From positions 248,001-312,000 of the forward strand of contig NZ_VJXX01000002.1 in NCBI RefSeq assembly GCF_009377195.2: 64,000 bases of DNA. Reading direction: 5' to 3'. The notes below the pieces were generated by a model. That model worked only from the letters and a program-made list of their open reading frames with translations. It did not search any database and was not told the origin of the DNA. Each line of letters opens with the position of its first letter. The stretch's first letter is position 1. The stretch is from Arthrobacter bussei (GTDB lineage Bacteria > Actinomycetota > Actinomycetes > Actinomycetales > Micrococcaceae). Positions 21,533-30,912 of this stretch are shown piece after piece. A program made the translations under genes and the position numbers.

Positions 21533-24076
21533 ATGAGGATCCACGAGCACCTGTCCCGGCACAACGACGGCCGACTCACCGCTGATGCGGTCTACGAGGC
21601 CTTCACGGGGTGGGCGGTCGAGCGGGGACTGGTGCTCTATCCGGCGCAGGACGAGGCGGCCATGGAGCTCGTCTCGGGGAACAACGTCATCCTCGCCACA
21701 CCCACCGGATCCGGGAAGTCCCTCGTCGCCGTCGCCGCGCACCTGAAGTCCTTCGCCGAAGGGCGCACGAGCTACTACACCGCGCCCATCAAGGCGCTCG
21801 TGTCCGAGAAGTTCTTCGCGCTCTGCGAGATCTTCGGGCCTGAGAACGTCGGCATGATCACGGGCGACTCCGGGGTCAACCAGGACGCCCCGATCATCTG
21901 CTGCACCGCGGAGATCCTCGCGAACCTCGCGCTCCGGGAAGGTGCGCTGGCCGACGTCGACACCGTGGTGATGGACGAGTCCCACTTCTACTCCGACCCG
22001 CAGCGCGGCTGGGCCTGGCAGGTCCCCCTCCTCGAGCTCCCCCAGGCGCAGTTCCTCCTGATGTCGGCGACCCTCGGCGACGTCAGCAGGTTCGAGAAGG
22101 ACCTCACCGACCTCACGGGTCGTCCCACCGCGACGGTGACCTCCGTCGAACGGCCCATCCCGCTGCACTTCTACTACGTCGAGACGCCGGTGCAGGAATC
22201 GCTCGAGGAACTGCTCACCACGCGGCAGGCCCCCGTGTACGTGGTGCACTTCAGCCAGGCGGAAGCCATCGAGCGAGCCCAGAACCTGATGAGCATCAAC
22301 ATCTGCACGCGCGAGGAGAAGGACCGGATCGCCGAACTGATCGCCACGTTCCGTTTCTCGGCGGGCTTCGGCAAGACCCTGAACCGCCTGGTCCGGCACG
22401 GCATCGGCGTCCACCACGCCGGCATGCTGCCGAAGTACCGCCGCCTCGTCGAGCAGCTCGCCCAGGCCGGCCTGCTCAAGGTGATCTGCGGGACGGACAC
22501 GCTCGGCGTCGGGATCAACGTGCCCATCCGCACGGTCCTGCTGACCGCGCTCAGCAAGTACGACGGCGTGCGGACACGCCTGCTGAACTCCCGGGAGTTC
22601 CACCAGATCTCGGGCCGCGCGGGCCGCGCCGGCTACGACACGGCAGGCACCGTCGTCGTCCAGGCCCCCGAGCACGTCGTCGAGAACGTGAAGGCCATGA
22701 CGAAGGCCGTGGGCAAATTCGGCGACGACCAGAAGAAACTGCGCCAGGTGGTCCGGAAGAAGCCACCGCAGGGGTTCGTGTCCTGGGGCAGACCGACCTA
22801 TGAGCGGCTCGTCGAGAGCGTGCCGGATCCGCTGACGTCGTCGTTCTCCGTCAGCCACTCCATGCTGCTGAACCTGCTCGAGCGCCCCGGCGACCCGTTC
22901 GCCGCGGCCAAGCGGCTCCTCACCGAGAACCACGAGACGCGGGCGTCCCAGCTGCGGCTCATGCGCCGAGCCATCGGCATCTACCGCGAACTCGTGACCG
23001 CCGGCATCGTGGAGAGGCTCACCGAACCGGAGCCCGACGGCCGGATGATCCGCCTCAAGGTGCACCTGCAGGCGAACTTCGCGCTCAACCAGCCCCTCTC
23101 ACCCTTCGCCCTCGCAAGCCTGGAGCTCCTCGACCCCGACGCGCCGGGGTACGCGCTCGATGTCGTCTCGGTCATCGAGGCGACACTGGAGAAGCCGCGC
23201 CAGGTGCTGAACGCGCAGGAGAAGAAGGCACGCGGCGAGGCCGTTGCTGCCATGAAGGCCGAGGGTATCGACTACGACGCGCGGATGGCGCGCCTCGAGG
23301 AGGTGACCTACCCGAAGCCGCTGGAGGAATTGCTGCAGCAGGCGTTCGACGTCTACCGCTCCTCGGCGCCGTGGCTGGGAGACTTCGAGCTCGCTCCGAA
23401 GTCCGTCGTCCGCGACATGTACGAGCGGGCCATGAGCTTCGGCGAGTACGTCGCCTTCTACTCCCTCACGCGCTCCGAGGGGATCCTGCTGCGCTACCTC
23501 GCCGACTGCTACAAGGCCCTGCGGCACACCGTCCCCGTCGAGGCACTGAGGGAGGACCTCAGCGACACGATGGAGTGGCTCGGCGAGCTCGTCCGCCAGG
23601 TGGACAGCAGCCTGCTCGACGAGTGGACCCAGCTCTCCGCCGGTATCGACGCGGGTGCGGCCGCCGCTGCCGCCGTCGACCTGCCGGAGGAACCGCCGTC
23701 GGTCACGTCGAACGAGCGCGCGTTCCGGGTGATGGTGCGCAACGAGATGTTCCAGCGGGTCAAGCTGTTCGCCGACGAGCAGGACGAGGCGCTCGGAGCC
23801 CTCGACGCGGAGTCCGGCTGGACGGCCGATCGCTGGGCAGAGGCACTCGACGGGTACTTCGGCGACTACGAGGACATCGACGACGGGCCGGAGGCCCGCG
23901 GTCCGGCCCTCCTGCTCATCACGAAGGCGCCCGGGACCTGGCGCGTCCGGCAGATCCTCAAGGACCCCGAGGGCAACGGGGATTGGGGCATCAACGCCGA
24001 GGTGGACCTCGCGGCCTCCGACGATGCAGGGAGTCCTGTCGTGCGGATCCTCGGTGTGGGCGCACCCGCAGGCTGA
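21533..24076 (+). CDS. DEAD/DEAH-box helicase of the Ski2-like group with DUF3516 C-terminus
   Basis: 847 aa. Superfamily 2 motifs: Walker A ATPTGSGKS (residues ~55-63), motif II MDESH (~147), motif III LMSATLG, motif V region CGTDTLGVGINVPIRTVL and motif VI QISGRAGRAGYD. The remaining C-terminal half (about residues 430-847) fits the DUF3516 extension known in actinobacterial helicases of this type. It is likely an RNA or RNA/DNA helicase, but its biological role is not established. Leaderless start likely. Confidence 0.87.
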   Translation: MRIHEHLSRHNDGRLTADAVYEAFTGWAVERGLVLYPAQDEAAMELVSGNNVILATPTGSGKSLVAVAAHLKSFAEGRTSYYTAPIKALVSEKFFALCEIFGPENVGMITGDSGVNQDAPIICCTAEILANLALREGALADVDTVVMDESHFYSDPQRGWAWQVPLLELPQAQFLLMSATLGDVSRFEKDLTDLTGRPTATVTSVERPIPLHFYYVETPVQESLEELLTTRQAPVYVVHFSQAEAIERAQNLMSINICTREEKDRIAELIATFRFSAGFGKTLNRLVRHGIGVHHAGMLPKYRRLVEQLAQAGLLKVICGTDTLGVGINVPIRTVLLTALSKYDGVRTRLLNSREFHQISGRAGRAGYDTAGTVVVQAPEHVVENVKAMTKAVGKFGDDQKKLRQVVRKKPPQGFVSWGRPTYERLVESVPDPLTSSFSVSHSMLLNLLERPGDPFAAAKRLLTENHETRASQLRLMRRAIGIYRELVTAGIVERLTEPEPDGRMIRLKVHLQANFALNQPLSPFALASLELLDPDAPGYALDVVSVIEATLEKPRQVLNAQEKKARGEAVAAMKAEGIDYDARMARLEEVTYPKPLEELLQQAFDVYRSSAPWLGDFELAPKSVVRDMYERAMSFGEYVAFYSLTRSEGILLRYLADCYKALRHTVPVEALREDLSDTMEWLGELVRQVDSSLLDEWTQLSAGIDAGAAAAAAVDLPEEPPSVTSNERAFRVMVRNEMFQRVKLFADEQDEALGALDAESGWTADRWAEALDGYFGDYEDIDDGPEARGPALLLITKAPGTWRVRQILKDPEGNGDWGINAEVDLAASDDAGSPVVRILGVGAPAG

Positions 24077-24120
24077 AGCGCTAATGCCGGGCGGCTGCCG
24101 GACGGATGCCCCGGCGTCGT

Positions 24121-24126
24121 TAAACT
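24121..24126 (+). promoter_or_regulatory. Leaderless promoter of the GNAT gene (-10 TAAACT)
   Basis: TAAACT, 6-nt spacer TGCCTC, then ATG 24133. No ribosome-binding site. Confidence 0.65.
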
Positions 24127-24132
24127 TGCCTC

Positions 24133-24606
24133 ATGACGATCCGCGAAGCACGCCCGACCGATGTCCCGGTGATCCTGCAGCTCATCCATGACCTCGCCCT
24201 GTACGAGAAGGAGCCCGACGCCGTGAGGAACACGGCGGAGGGCCTGGAGGCCGCACTGTTCGGTGACCGCCCCACGATCTACGCGCACGTGGCGGAGGCG
24301 CAGGGCGAGGTGCAGGGTTTCGCCCTGTGGTTCCTGAACTACTCGACCTGGGAGGGCGTCAACGGGATCTACCTCGAGGACCTGTACGTGCGTCCCGACG
24401 CCCGCGGCGCCGGGTACGGGAAGGCGCTGCTGTCGAATCTCGCCCGCATCGCCGCCGACCGTGGGTACGCCCGTGTCGAGTGGTCGGTCCTGGACTGGAA
24501 CGAACCGTCCATCCGCTTCTACGAGCGCCTCGGAGCCCGCCCGCAGTCGGGCTGGAGCACGTTCCGCCTCACGGGCGACGCCCTGGCCGAGGTTGCCGCG
24601 CTGTGA
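24133..24606 (+). CDS. GNAT N-acetyltransferase (diamine/spermidine acetyltransferase-like)
   Basis: 157 aa single GNAT domain. The acetyl-CoA loop is VRPDARGAGYGKALL and the substrate-side segments LALYEKEPD, FALWFLNYSTWEG, IYLEDLYV and WNEPSIRFYERLGA resemble the SSAT/thialysine acetyltransferase group. Polyamine or thialysine acetylation is a family-based guess. The stop overlaps the GTG of the next gene (GTGA, 24603-24606). Confidence 0.88.
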   Translation: MTIREARPTDVPVILQLIHDLALYEKEPDAVRNTAEGLEAALFGDRPTIYAHVAEAQGEVQGFALWFLNYSTWEGVNGIYLEDLYVRPDARGAGYGKALLSNLARIAADRGYARVEWSVLDWNEPSIRFYERLGARPQSGWSTFRLTGDALAEVAAL

Positions 24607-25946
24607 CGCCGGCCACCGGGTCCGGCGTCCCGGACGTCCCGACGGACGCAGCGGACCACACCACCGGACCGACGCGGGTGATGAGGGGCCTCCGCGCAAC
24701 CGGTCATGTCTTCCGCGTGCCGCTGGACCACGCCGACCCGGCCTCCCCGACCATCGAGGTCTTCGCCCGGGAATACTCCTCGCTCGACCACGACGACCCG
24801 GACGTCGCCCGGCTCCCCTGGCTGCTCTTCCTGCAGGGTGGACCGGGCGGACGCGGCGTGCGGACCACGCAGCTCTCGGGCTGGATGAAAGCCGCGGCGA
24901 AGGACTTCCGCATCCTCATGCTCGACCAGCGGGGCACCGGCCTGTCGACCCCGGCCGACGCCGCGACGCTCGGCCGCTTCCGGACTCCGGCGGAGCAGGC
25001 CGGCTACCTCGCCCATTTCCGGGCGGATTCGATCGTGGCGGACGCGGAACTGATCCGCCGCGCGCTCGGCAGCGGCCCGTGGACGGTCTTCGGCCAGAGC
25101 TACGGAGGCTTCTGCACCCTCACCTACCTCTCCCTCGCGCCCGAGGGGATGGAGCGGGCGCTCATCACGGGCGGCCTCGCCCCCCTGTCCGGCCCCGCCG
25201 ACGATGTCTACCGCGCCACGTTCACGCGGGTGGAGGAGCGGAACCGCGAGTACTTCGCCTGGTATCCCGAGGACCGTGACCTGGTGACGCGCATCGCCCG
25301 CCACCTGGACGGCGTCGAGGAGGTCCTGCCCAGCGGGGAACGCCTCACCGTGCGGCGCTTCCAGATGGTCGGGGCCTTTCTCGGCGGCAACACCCGGGTG
25401 CACGCGCTGCACTACCTGCTCGAGGACGCGTTCATCGAGATCGACGGACGGCCCCGGCTCTCCGCCGTGTTCCTCGAGCAGGTCCACGCGGTGGTGAGCC
25501 GCGCATCGCAGCCGCTCTACGCCGTGCTGCACGAGTCGATCTACTGCCAGGGCACCGCGTCCGCCTGGGCCGCCGAGCGGGTCCTCGGAGATCATCCGCA
25601 GTTCCTCCCCGACGCCCCGAAGGTCCTGCTCACCGGCGAGATGGTCTACCCCTGGTACTTCGGGGAGGATCCTGCCCTCCGCGCGCTGCAACCCGTCGCG
25701 GAACTCCTCGCCGGCAAGGAGGACTGGGGGCGACTGTACGACGCCGACGTCCTGGCCACGAACACCGTCCCCGCCGCCGCCGCCGTGTACCGGCACGACA
25801 TCTACGTCGACCGGGACCTGTCCCTGCGGACCGCCGCGGCCGTCCGCAGCCTCGAGGTCTGGGAGACGGACGAGTTCCACCACGACGGCATCGCCGACGA
25901 CGGCGAGGCGATCTTCACCCGCCTGCTGGGCATGACCCGGCGGTAG
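24603..25946 (+). CDS. Alpha/beta hydrolase, proline iminopeptidase-like (peptidase family S33)
   Basis: 447 aa if started at GTG 24603, which overlaps the upstream stop; ATG 24681 (421 aa) is an alternative nearer the conserved core. Motifs: oxyanion-hole LFLQGGPGGRG, LDQRGTGLS, nucleophile elbow GQSYGGF and a late catalytic His region (DEFHHDG). This fits aminopeptidases that remove N-terminal proline or other residues; no signal peptide is seen, so it is cytosolic. A strong terminator follows. Confidence 0.87.
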   Translation: MTPATGSGVPDVPTDAADHTTGPTRVMRGLRATGHVFRVPLDHADPASPTIEVFAREYSSLDHDDPDVARLPWLLFLQGGPGGRGVRTTQLSGWMKAAAKDFRILMLDQRGTGLSTPADAATLGRFRTPAEQAGYLAHFRADSIVADAELIRRALGSGPWTVFGQSYGGFCTLTYLSLAPEGMERALITGGLAPLSGPADDVYRATFTRVEERNREYFAWYPEDRDLVTRIARHLDGVEEVLPSGERLTVRRFQMVGAFLGGNTRVHALHYLLEDAFIEIDGRPRLSAVFLEQVHAVVSRASQPLYAVLHESIYCQGTASAWAAERVLGDHPQFLPDAPKVLLTGEMVYPWYFGEDPALRALQPVAELLAGKEDWGRLYDADVLATNTVPAAAAVYRHDIYVDRDLSLRTAAAVRSLEVWETDEFHHDGIADDGEAIFTRLLGMTRR

Positions 25947-26044
25947 CCCCTGATCGTTCCGGTGCCCCGGAGCGTCGATGCCGTCCGGCGTCGCGTGTCG
26001 CCTCCCGTGGCAGCCCGGTCCTCCCTTCCGCGCGGCGCAACGCG

Positions 26045-26080
26045 GAAGGACCCCCGTGCACGGCGGCACGGGGGTCCTTC
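26045..26080. terminator. Bidirectional terminator between the S33 hydrolase gene and terC
   Basis: Perfect 15-bp stem (26045-26059 with 26066-26080) and 6-nt loop in the 217-nt gap between convergent genes. G/C-rich core with A/T at the base on both sides. Confidence 0.85.
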
Positions 26081-26163
26081 GTCAGGTCGGGTGTGGAGTG
26101 GCCGGCACGTCCGCGGCTCCGCCCGTGGACAGGACACGGACGGGACCGACACGATTCCGCCTG

Positions 26164-27246
26164 CTAGCGGCGGGTGTCCTTCGCTCCGACGTCGCCCGCC
26201 GCCTGGTCCAGGTCCTCGTCGACGACGGGTGCCTCGGCGACCTCGCCCTTCTCATCCGCGCGCGCCGCGGGGTTGTCCGTCACGCGCGAGCGGATGAGGC
26301 TGGCCACGACGGCGATGACGATGGTCGCGATGATGACGGCCAGGGATACGAAGGTGGGGATCTCGGGCGCCCACTCGATGTGCTCGCCGCCGTTGATGAA
26401 GGGCAGCTCGTTCACGTGCATGGCGTGCAGGACGAGCTTCACACCGATGAACGCGAGGATCACCGACAGCGCGTGCTTGAGGTAGATGAGACGTGTCATC
26501 AGGCCGCCCAGCAGGAAGTACAGCTGACGGAGACCCATGAGGGCGAAGATGTTGGCCGTGAACACGATGAACGCGCTCTGCGTGAGACCGAAGATGGCGG
26601 GGATGGAATCGACCGCGAAGAGGAGGTCCGTGAGGCCGATCGTGACGAACACGATCAGCATCGGCGTGAAGACCTTCTTACCGTCGACGACGGTGCGGAT
26701 CTTGTTGCCGTCGTAGGACTCGGACATCGGCAGGACCGACTTCAGCTTCGAGATGAGCTTGTTGTCGCCTGCGTGCTCCTCGTCCTCGCCGGAATCGGTC
26801 GCCTGCTTGTAGGCGGTGTAGAGGAGGAAGGCGCCGAAGATGTAGAAGATCCAGCTGAAGTTCTCGATGACGGCCGCGCCCAGGGCGATGAAGATGCCGC
26901 GCAGGATGAGCGCGATGATGATGCCCACCATCAGCACTTCCTGCTGGTACTTCCTCGGGACCGAGAACCTGGCCATGATGATGATGAACACGAACAGGTT
27001 GTCGATGCTGAGGCTGTACTCCGTGACCCAGCCGGCGACAAACTGCCCCCCGTACTCCGGACCCGTGAAGACGAACATCAGTGCCGCGAACACGAGCGCG
27101 AGGCCTACGTAGAAGGCGACCCACAGGCCCGCTTCCTTCATCGACGGCTCGTGCGGGCGCTTGACGACGAGCAGCAGGTCGAACAGCAGGATGATGCCGA
27201 GGACGACGAACGTGCCGACCTCGAACGCGAGGGGCAATGTGGGCAT
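26164..27246 (-). CDS. TerC/Alx-family integral membrane protein (likely manganese exporter)
   Basis: 360 aa with about nine hydrophobic helices and the TerC-family acidic motifs in membrane segments: EYSLSIDNLFVF and LTDLLFAVDSIPAIFGLT. A charged cytoplasmic loop (about residues 155-195) and an Asp/Glu-rich C-terminal tail follow the family pattern. TerC/Alx proteins of this type export Mn2+ in several bacteria. ATG 27246 has GGAAGG 6 nt upstream. The riboswitch-like leader directly before the gene supports a manganese role. Confidence 0.9.
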   Translation of the reverse strand: MPTLPLAFEVGTFVVLGIILLFDLLLVVKRPHEPSMKEAGLWVAFYVGLALVFAALMFVFTGPEYGGQFVAGWVTEYSLSIDNLFVFIIIMARFSVPRKYQQEVLMVGIIIALILRGIFIALGAAVIENFSWIFYIFGAFLLYTAYKQATDSGEDEEHAGDNKLISKLKSVLPMSESYDGNKIRTVVDGKKVFTPMLIVFVTIGLTDLLFAVDSIPAIFGLTQSAFIVFTANIFALMGLRQLYFLLGGLMTRLIYLKHALSVILAFIGVKLVLHAMHVNELPFINGGEHIEWAPEIPTFVSLAVIIATIVIAVVASLIRSRVTDNPAARADEKGEVAEAPVVDEDLDQAAGDVGAKDTRR

Positions 27247-27276
27247 GGAGTACCTTCCGGGGGTGCAGTGACGTGC

Positions 27277-27383
27277 CGTAAGTCTCTCCGCCGCGGCATG
27301 CTGCCGACCGACCGCTACGCCCGGCGGAGCAACGATGCTCAGCGTGTTGACGTCCGTAGCGCTTGGGATACTCCCCTACGTCC
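27277..27383 (-). ncRNA. yybP-ykoY (Mn2+) riboswitch candidate in the terC leader
   Basis: On the minus strand the leader carries the class hallmarks in order: GGGGAGTA (27376-27369), GACGTCAACACG, an internal hairpin GAGCA-TCGT-TGCTC, and the closing GGAGAGACTTACG (ending 27277). P1 can form between CGTAG (27380-27376) and TTACG (27281-27277). In known members this RNA senses Mn2+ and controls TerC/Alx or Mn efflux genes. The terC ribosome-binding site lies about 20 nt downstream, so control of translation is plausible. Confidence 0.75.
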
Positions 27384-27388
27384 GCCCA

Positions 27389-27394
27389 ATCCTA
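27389..27394 (-). promoter_or_regulatory. Promoter of the terC riboswitch transcript (-10 TAGGAT)
   Basis: TAGGAT on the minus strand puts the transcription start near 27382, exactly at the beginning of the predicted riboswitch. The remaining part of the terC-uvrB gap (27395-27561) shows only GC-rich inverted repeats and no gene. Confidence 0.6.
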
Positions 27395-27561
27395 CCCGCG
27401 GCGCAGGAATACCGGGGTATGGGCACCTCGAGCCTTGACATCGACCCGGCCGGGCCGATCGACGTGCCACCCCGCACGGTGGACGACGGCGTCCGGCTCG
27501 CCCACGGGCATCGGGACAGTGCCGGGCCCGGACGGCGCGACGAACCCCGCAGCGCCGCAGG

Positions 27562-29637
27562 TCAGGCGTGACCGGCCGACTGCATCTGTCGAAGCTCCTT
27601 CTTGAGGTCGCTGATCTCGTCCCTCAGGCGACCGGCGAGCTCGAACTGCAGCTCGCCGGCAGCAGCATGCATCTGGTCGGTCAGCTGCTGGATGAGATCG
27701 GTCAGATCCTCCGCCGGCACCGAGGCGAGTCCGTCGTGCCGCCCTGCGCCCTTCTTCGGCTTCCGGCTCTTCCCGGCCTCCTCCAGCAGCGCGCGGGTGT
27801 CGGCGTCCTCCCGGTTGATGGTGTCGGTGATGTCGGCGATCCGCTTCCGGAGGGGCGTGGGGTCGATACCGTGTTCGAGGTTGTGCGCCACCTGGATGGC
27901 GCGGCGTCGGTTGGTCTCGTCGATCGCCCGGTCCATCGAGTCCGTGATGCGGTCGGCGTACATGTGCACCTCGCCGGACACGTTGCGGGCGGCACGCCCG
28001 ATGGTCTGGATGAGCGACGTCGTGCTCCTGAGGAAGCCCTCCTTGTCCGCATCGAGGATGCTGACCAGGGACACCTCCGGCAGGTCGAGGCCTTCCCGGA
28101 GGAGGTTGATGCCCACGAGGACGTCGAAGGTCCCCATGCGGAGTTCACGCAGGAGCTCGACGCGCCGCAGGGTGTCGACGTCCGAGTGCAGGTACTCCAC
28201 CTTGACGCCGTGTTCCAGAAGGTAGCCCGTGAGGTCCTCCGCCATGCGCTTCGTGAGCGTGGTGACGAGGACGCGCTCGTTGATCTCCGTGCGCTTGCGG
28301 ATCTCCCCGAGGAGGTCGTCGATCTGGCCCTTGGTCGGCTTGACGACCACCTCGGGGTCGATCAGACCGGTGGGCCGGATGATCTGCTGGACGAATCCGT
28401 CCGCCTTGCCGAGCTCGTACTTGCCCGGGGTCGCCGACAGGTAGACGGTCTGCCCGATGCGGTCGAGGAACTCGTCCCACTTGAGCGGTCGGTTGTCCAT
28501 CGCCGAGGGAAGCCGGAACCCGTGATCCACGAGGGTCCGCTTGCGGGAGGAGTCACCCTCGTACATGGCGCCGATCTGCGGGATGGTGACGTGCGACTCG
28601 TCCACGACCAGCAGGAAGTCGTCCGGGAAGTAGTCGAGGAGGCAGTGCGGCGCGGACGCCGGATCGCGCCCGTCGATGTGGCGCGAGTAGTTCTCGATGC
28701 CGTTGCAGAAGCCCATCTGCTGCATCATCTCGAGGTCGTACGTCACGCGCATGCGCAGCCGCTGCGCCTCGACGAGCTTGTTCTGGGATTCGAACTCGGC
28801 CAGCCGCACCTGCAGCTCGTCCTCGATGTCCTTGATGGCGCGCGTCATGCGGTCCTGGCCGGCGACGTAGTGCGAGGCAGGGAAGACGTACATCTCCTCC
28901 TCCTCGCGGATCACGTTGCCCGTGAGGGGATCGAGCGTGTAGATGTTCTCCACCTCGTCGCCGAAGAACTCGATCCGCAGGGCGTGCTCCTCGTACATGG
29001 GGATGATCTCGACGGTGTCCCCGCGCACCCGGAAGGTCCCCCGGTGGAAGTCCATGTCGTTGCGGGTGTACTGCATGCCGACGAACTGACGCAGCAGCTC
29101 GTCCCGGTTCATCTGATCGCCACGGCGCAGCGTGACCATCTTGTTGATGTACTCCTCCGGCGTGCCCAGGCCGTAGATGCAGGACACGGTGGCGACGACG
29201 ATCACATCGCGCCTCGTGAGCAGGGCGTTGGTGGCCGAGTGCCGGAGGCGTTCCACCTCCTCGTTGATGGAGGAGTCCTTCTCGATGAACGTGTCCGTCT
29301 GCGGGACGTAGGCCTCGGGCTGGTAGTAGTCGTAGTACGAGACGAAATACTCCACCGCATTGTTCGGCAGCAGCTCCCGGAACTCGTTGGCCAGCTGCGC
29401 GGCGAGGGTCTTGTTCTGCACCATGACCAGGGTGGGGCGCTGGACCTGCTCGATCAGCCACGCCGTCGTTGCACTCTTGCCGGTACCGGTGGCTCCGAGC
29501 AGCACCACGTCCTTCTCGCCGGCGTTGATGCGTTCCGCCAGTTCCTTGATGGCCGTGGGTTGGTCACCCGCCGGCTGGTACTCGCTGATGACCTCGAAGG
29601 GCGCGACGACACGCTTGATATCCTGCGCAAGACTCAT
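27562..29637 (-). CDS. uvrB: Excinuclease ABC subunit B
   Basis: Damage-verifying helicase-like subunit of nucleotide excision repair, 691 aa. Walker [14 protein letters not shown], the DNA-clamping beta-hairpin region [19 protein letters not shown], helicase motifs VDESHVT, YLSATPG and TIGRAARN, and the C-terminal UVR domain that binds UvrC ([20 protein letters not shown]). ATG 29637 lies 6 nt after TACCGT, so it is probably leaderless. Unlike uvrA, I see no convincing LexA box upstream. Confidence 0.97.
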   Translation of the reverse strand: MSLAQDIKRVVAPFEVISEYQPAGDQPTAIKELAERINAGEKDVVLLGATGTGKSATTAWLIEQVQRPTLVMVQNKTLAAQLANEFRELLPNNAVEYFVSYYDYYQPEAYVPQTDTFIEKDSSINEEVERLRHSATNALLTRRDVIVVATVSCIYGLGTPEEYINKMVTLRRGDQMNRDELLRQFVGMQYTRNDMDFHRGTFRVRGDTVEIIPMYEEHALRIEFFGDEVENIYTLDPLTGNVIREEEEMYVFPASHYVAGQDRMTRAIKDIEDELQVRLAEFESQNKLVEAQRLRMRVTYDLEMMQQMGFCNGIENYSRHIDGRDPASAPHCLLDYFPDDFLLVVDESHVTIPQIGAMYEGDSSRKRTLVDHGFRLPSAMDNRPLKWDEFLDRIGQTVYLSATPGKYELGKADGFVQQIIRPTGLIDPEVVVKPTKGQIDDLLGEIRKRTEINERVLVTTLTKRMAEDLTGYLLEHGVKVEYLHSDVDTLRRVELLRELRMGTFDVLVGINLLREGLDLPEVSLVSILDADKEGFLRSTTSLIQTIGRAARNVSGEVHMYADRITDSMDRAIDETNRRRAIQVAHNLEHGIDPTPLRKRIADITDTINREDADTRALLEEAGKSRKPKKGAGRHDGLASVPAEDLTDLIQQLTDQMHAAAGELQFELAGRLRDEISDLKKELRQMQSAGHA

Positions 29638-29643
29638 GCGTCA

Positions 29644-29649
29644 ACGGTA
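29644..29649 (-). promoter_or_regulatory. Leaderless promoter of uvrB (-10 TACCGT)
   Basis: TACCGT, spacer TGACGC, then ATG 29637. It is nearly identical to the uvrA arrangement TACAGT-TGACGG-GTG. Confidence 0.7.
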
Positions 29650-29769
29650 TCGCCTGACGGTGACACTTCTCCTCCGTTTTCCTGCAGGCTGAACATGGCT
29701 CGGCAGCCATCTGCGGCCTTCCCGTCCCAAGCCCGCCCGCGCACTGCCGAATGCGCCCGAGAGGCGGCC

Positions 29770-30771
29770 TCACGACCCGTCGGGGAGCACTCCTGCGCCC
29801 ACAGGCAGCACGGTCACGGTGACGTCGAGCGCCGGATCCGCCGATCGGTGGATGACGGTGTCCGTCCCTGATCGGTGGACCCCGGCGTCGGAGCCCCGGG
29901 GCACCTCCGCCCGCGGGAAGCCCGCTGCCGCCACGGCGGCCGACACGGCAGCCAGGTCCTCCCCGGGTCCCGGCCGGACGAGCACCTCCGCGACGACGAC
30001 GTCGGACCCTGGGCCGGGCTCGACGGCGGCTCCAGCAGGGAGGGCGGCGGTGAGTTTCGCCGCCATCCGTCGGGCGAGGCCGTGCGTCCCCGCGAGGCCC
30101 GCGGGGAGCTCGGCACCGCGGGGATCCGGCGCGGCGGGAGGGCGGGTACGGGCCGGTCGGCCGTGTACGAGGTTCACCGCGAACGGGAGGATCCTGATGT
30201 CCCAGAGGGCCTGGGTCGCGGCGACGAGTGCCTCAGGCGTCCCATCATTGACGAGCACTGCGTCCGCGGCCGCTCGTCGCTCGCCGCGTGGAGCCTGCGC
30301 CGCGATGCGCTGCTCGGCGTCCTCCCGGTCCATGCCCCGCCGTTCGATCATCCGGGCGATCCGCGTCTCGTCCGGGGCGTCCACCACCAGGACGAGATGG
30401 AAGCGCGCGGCCTGGTGCGTCTCGACGAGGAGCGGGATGTCCTCCACGACCACCGCGTCGGCCGGCGAACCGTCGATGAGCCGGGCGGCCTCCGCTCGGA
30501 CCCGGGGATGGATGATCCGGTTCAGCGTCTCCCGCGCCCCGCTGTCACCGAAGACGAGCCGTCCCAGCGCCGGCCGGTCCAGGGCCCCGTCCCGGCCGAG
30601 CACGTCCGTGCCGAAAGTCCGGACGACCTCGTCGAACCCTGGCGTGCCCGGATCCACGACGGCCCGCGCCAGCAGGTCCGCATCGACCACCACCGCCCCG
30701 AGGCGTCCGAGTTCCGTGGCCACCGCGGACTTCCCCGCGGCGATGCCTCCTGTCAGACCGATGCGCAGCAT
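29770..30771 (-). CDS. coaE: Dephospho-CoA kinase with degenerate GrpB-like C-terminal extension
   Basis: Catalyses the last step of CoA synthesis. 333 aa: kinase domain at residues 1-193 with P-loop GLTGGIAAGKSA (Lys14), VDADLLAR and HPRVRAEAARL. Residues 194-333 align by eye with the UPF0157/GrpB domain that is fused to CoaE in Mycobacterium (407 aa total there), but the segment is shorter, Ala/Pro/Gly-rich and ends early. I chose ATG 30771, 6 nt after a TAGTCT -10; an in-frame GTG at 30777 is the alternative. Confidence 0.9.
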   Translation of the reverse strand: MLRIGLTGGIAAGKSAVATELGRLGAVVVDADLLARAVVDPGTPGFDEVVRTFGTDVLGRDGALDRPALGRLVFGDSGARETLNRIIHPRVRAEAARLIDGSPADAVVVEDIPLLVETHQAARFHLVLVVDAPDETRIARMIERRGMDREDAEQRIAAQAPRGERRAAADAVLVNDGTPEALVAATQALWDIRILPFAVNLVHGRPARTRPPAAPDPRGAELPAGLAGTHGLARRMAAKLTAALPAGAAVEPGPGSDVVVAEVLVRPGPGEDLAAVSAAVAAAGFPRAEVPRGSDAGVHRSGTDTVIHRSADPALDVTVTVLPVGAGVLPDGS

Positions 30772-30777
30772 GAGCAC

Positions 30778-30783
30778 AGACTA
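30778..30783 (-). promoter_or_regulatory. Leaderless promoter of coaE (-10 TAGTCT)
   Basis: TAGTCT, spacer GTGCTC, ATG 30771. The position supports ATG 30771 over GTG 30777, which lies within the spacer. Confidence 0.6.
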
Positions 30784-30912
30784 GCCCGTCGCGAACCCTC
30801 TCCATCGTCCGGTCGCGAGTGTCTGTCAAGGGTCTCCTCGCTGCCCGCCCGACCCGGGGGAATGTCGGTACCCGTGAATACGCTCAGTGGACTTACTTTC
30901 TCGAGGAGGACC

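Noticed and set aside
29638-29769. A LexA box upstream of uvrB
   Set aside because: The closest match (CATGTTCAG) keeps only one half site.
30772-30912. Inverted CGCGA...TCGCG between coaE and recQ as an operator
   Set aside because: The arms need a one-base bulge and the loop is long; too weak to call in GC-rich DNA.
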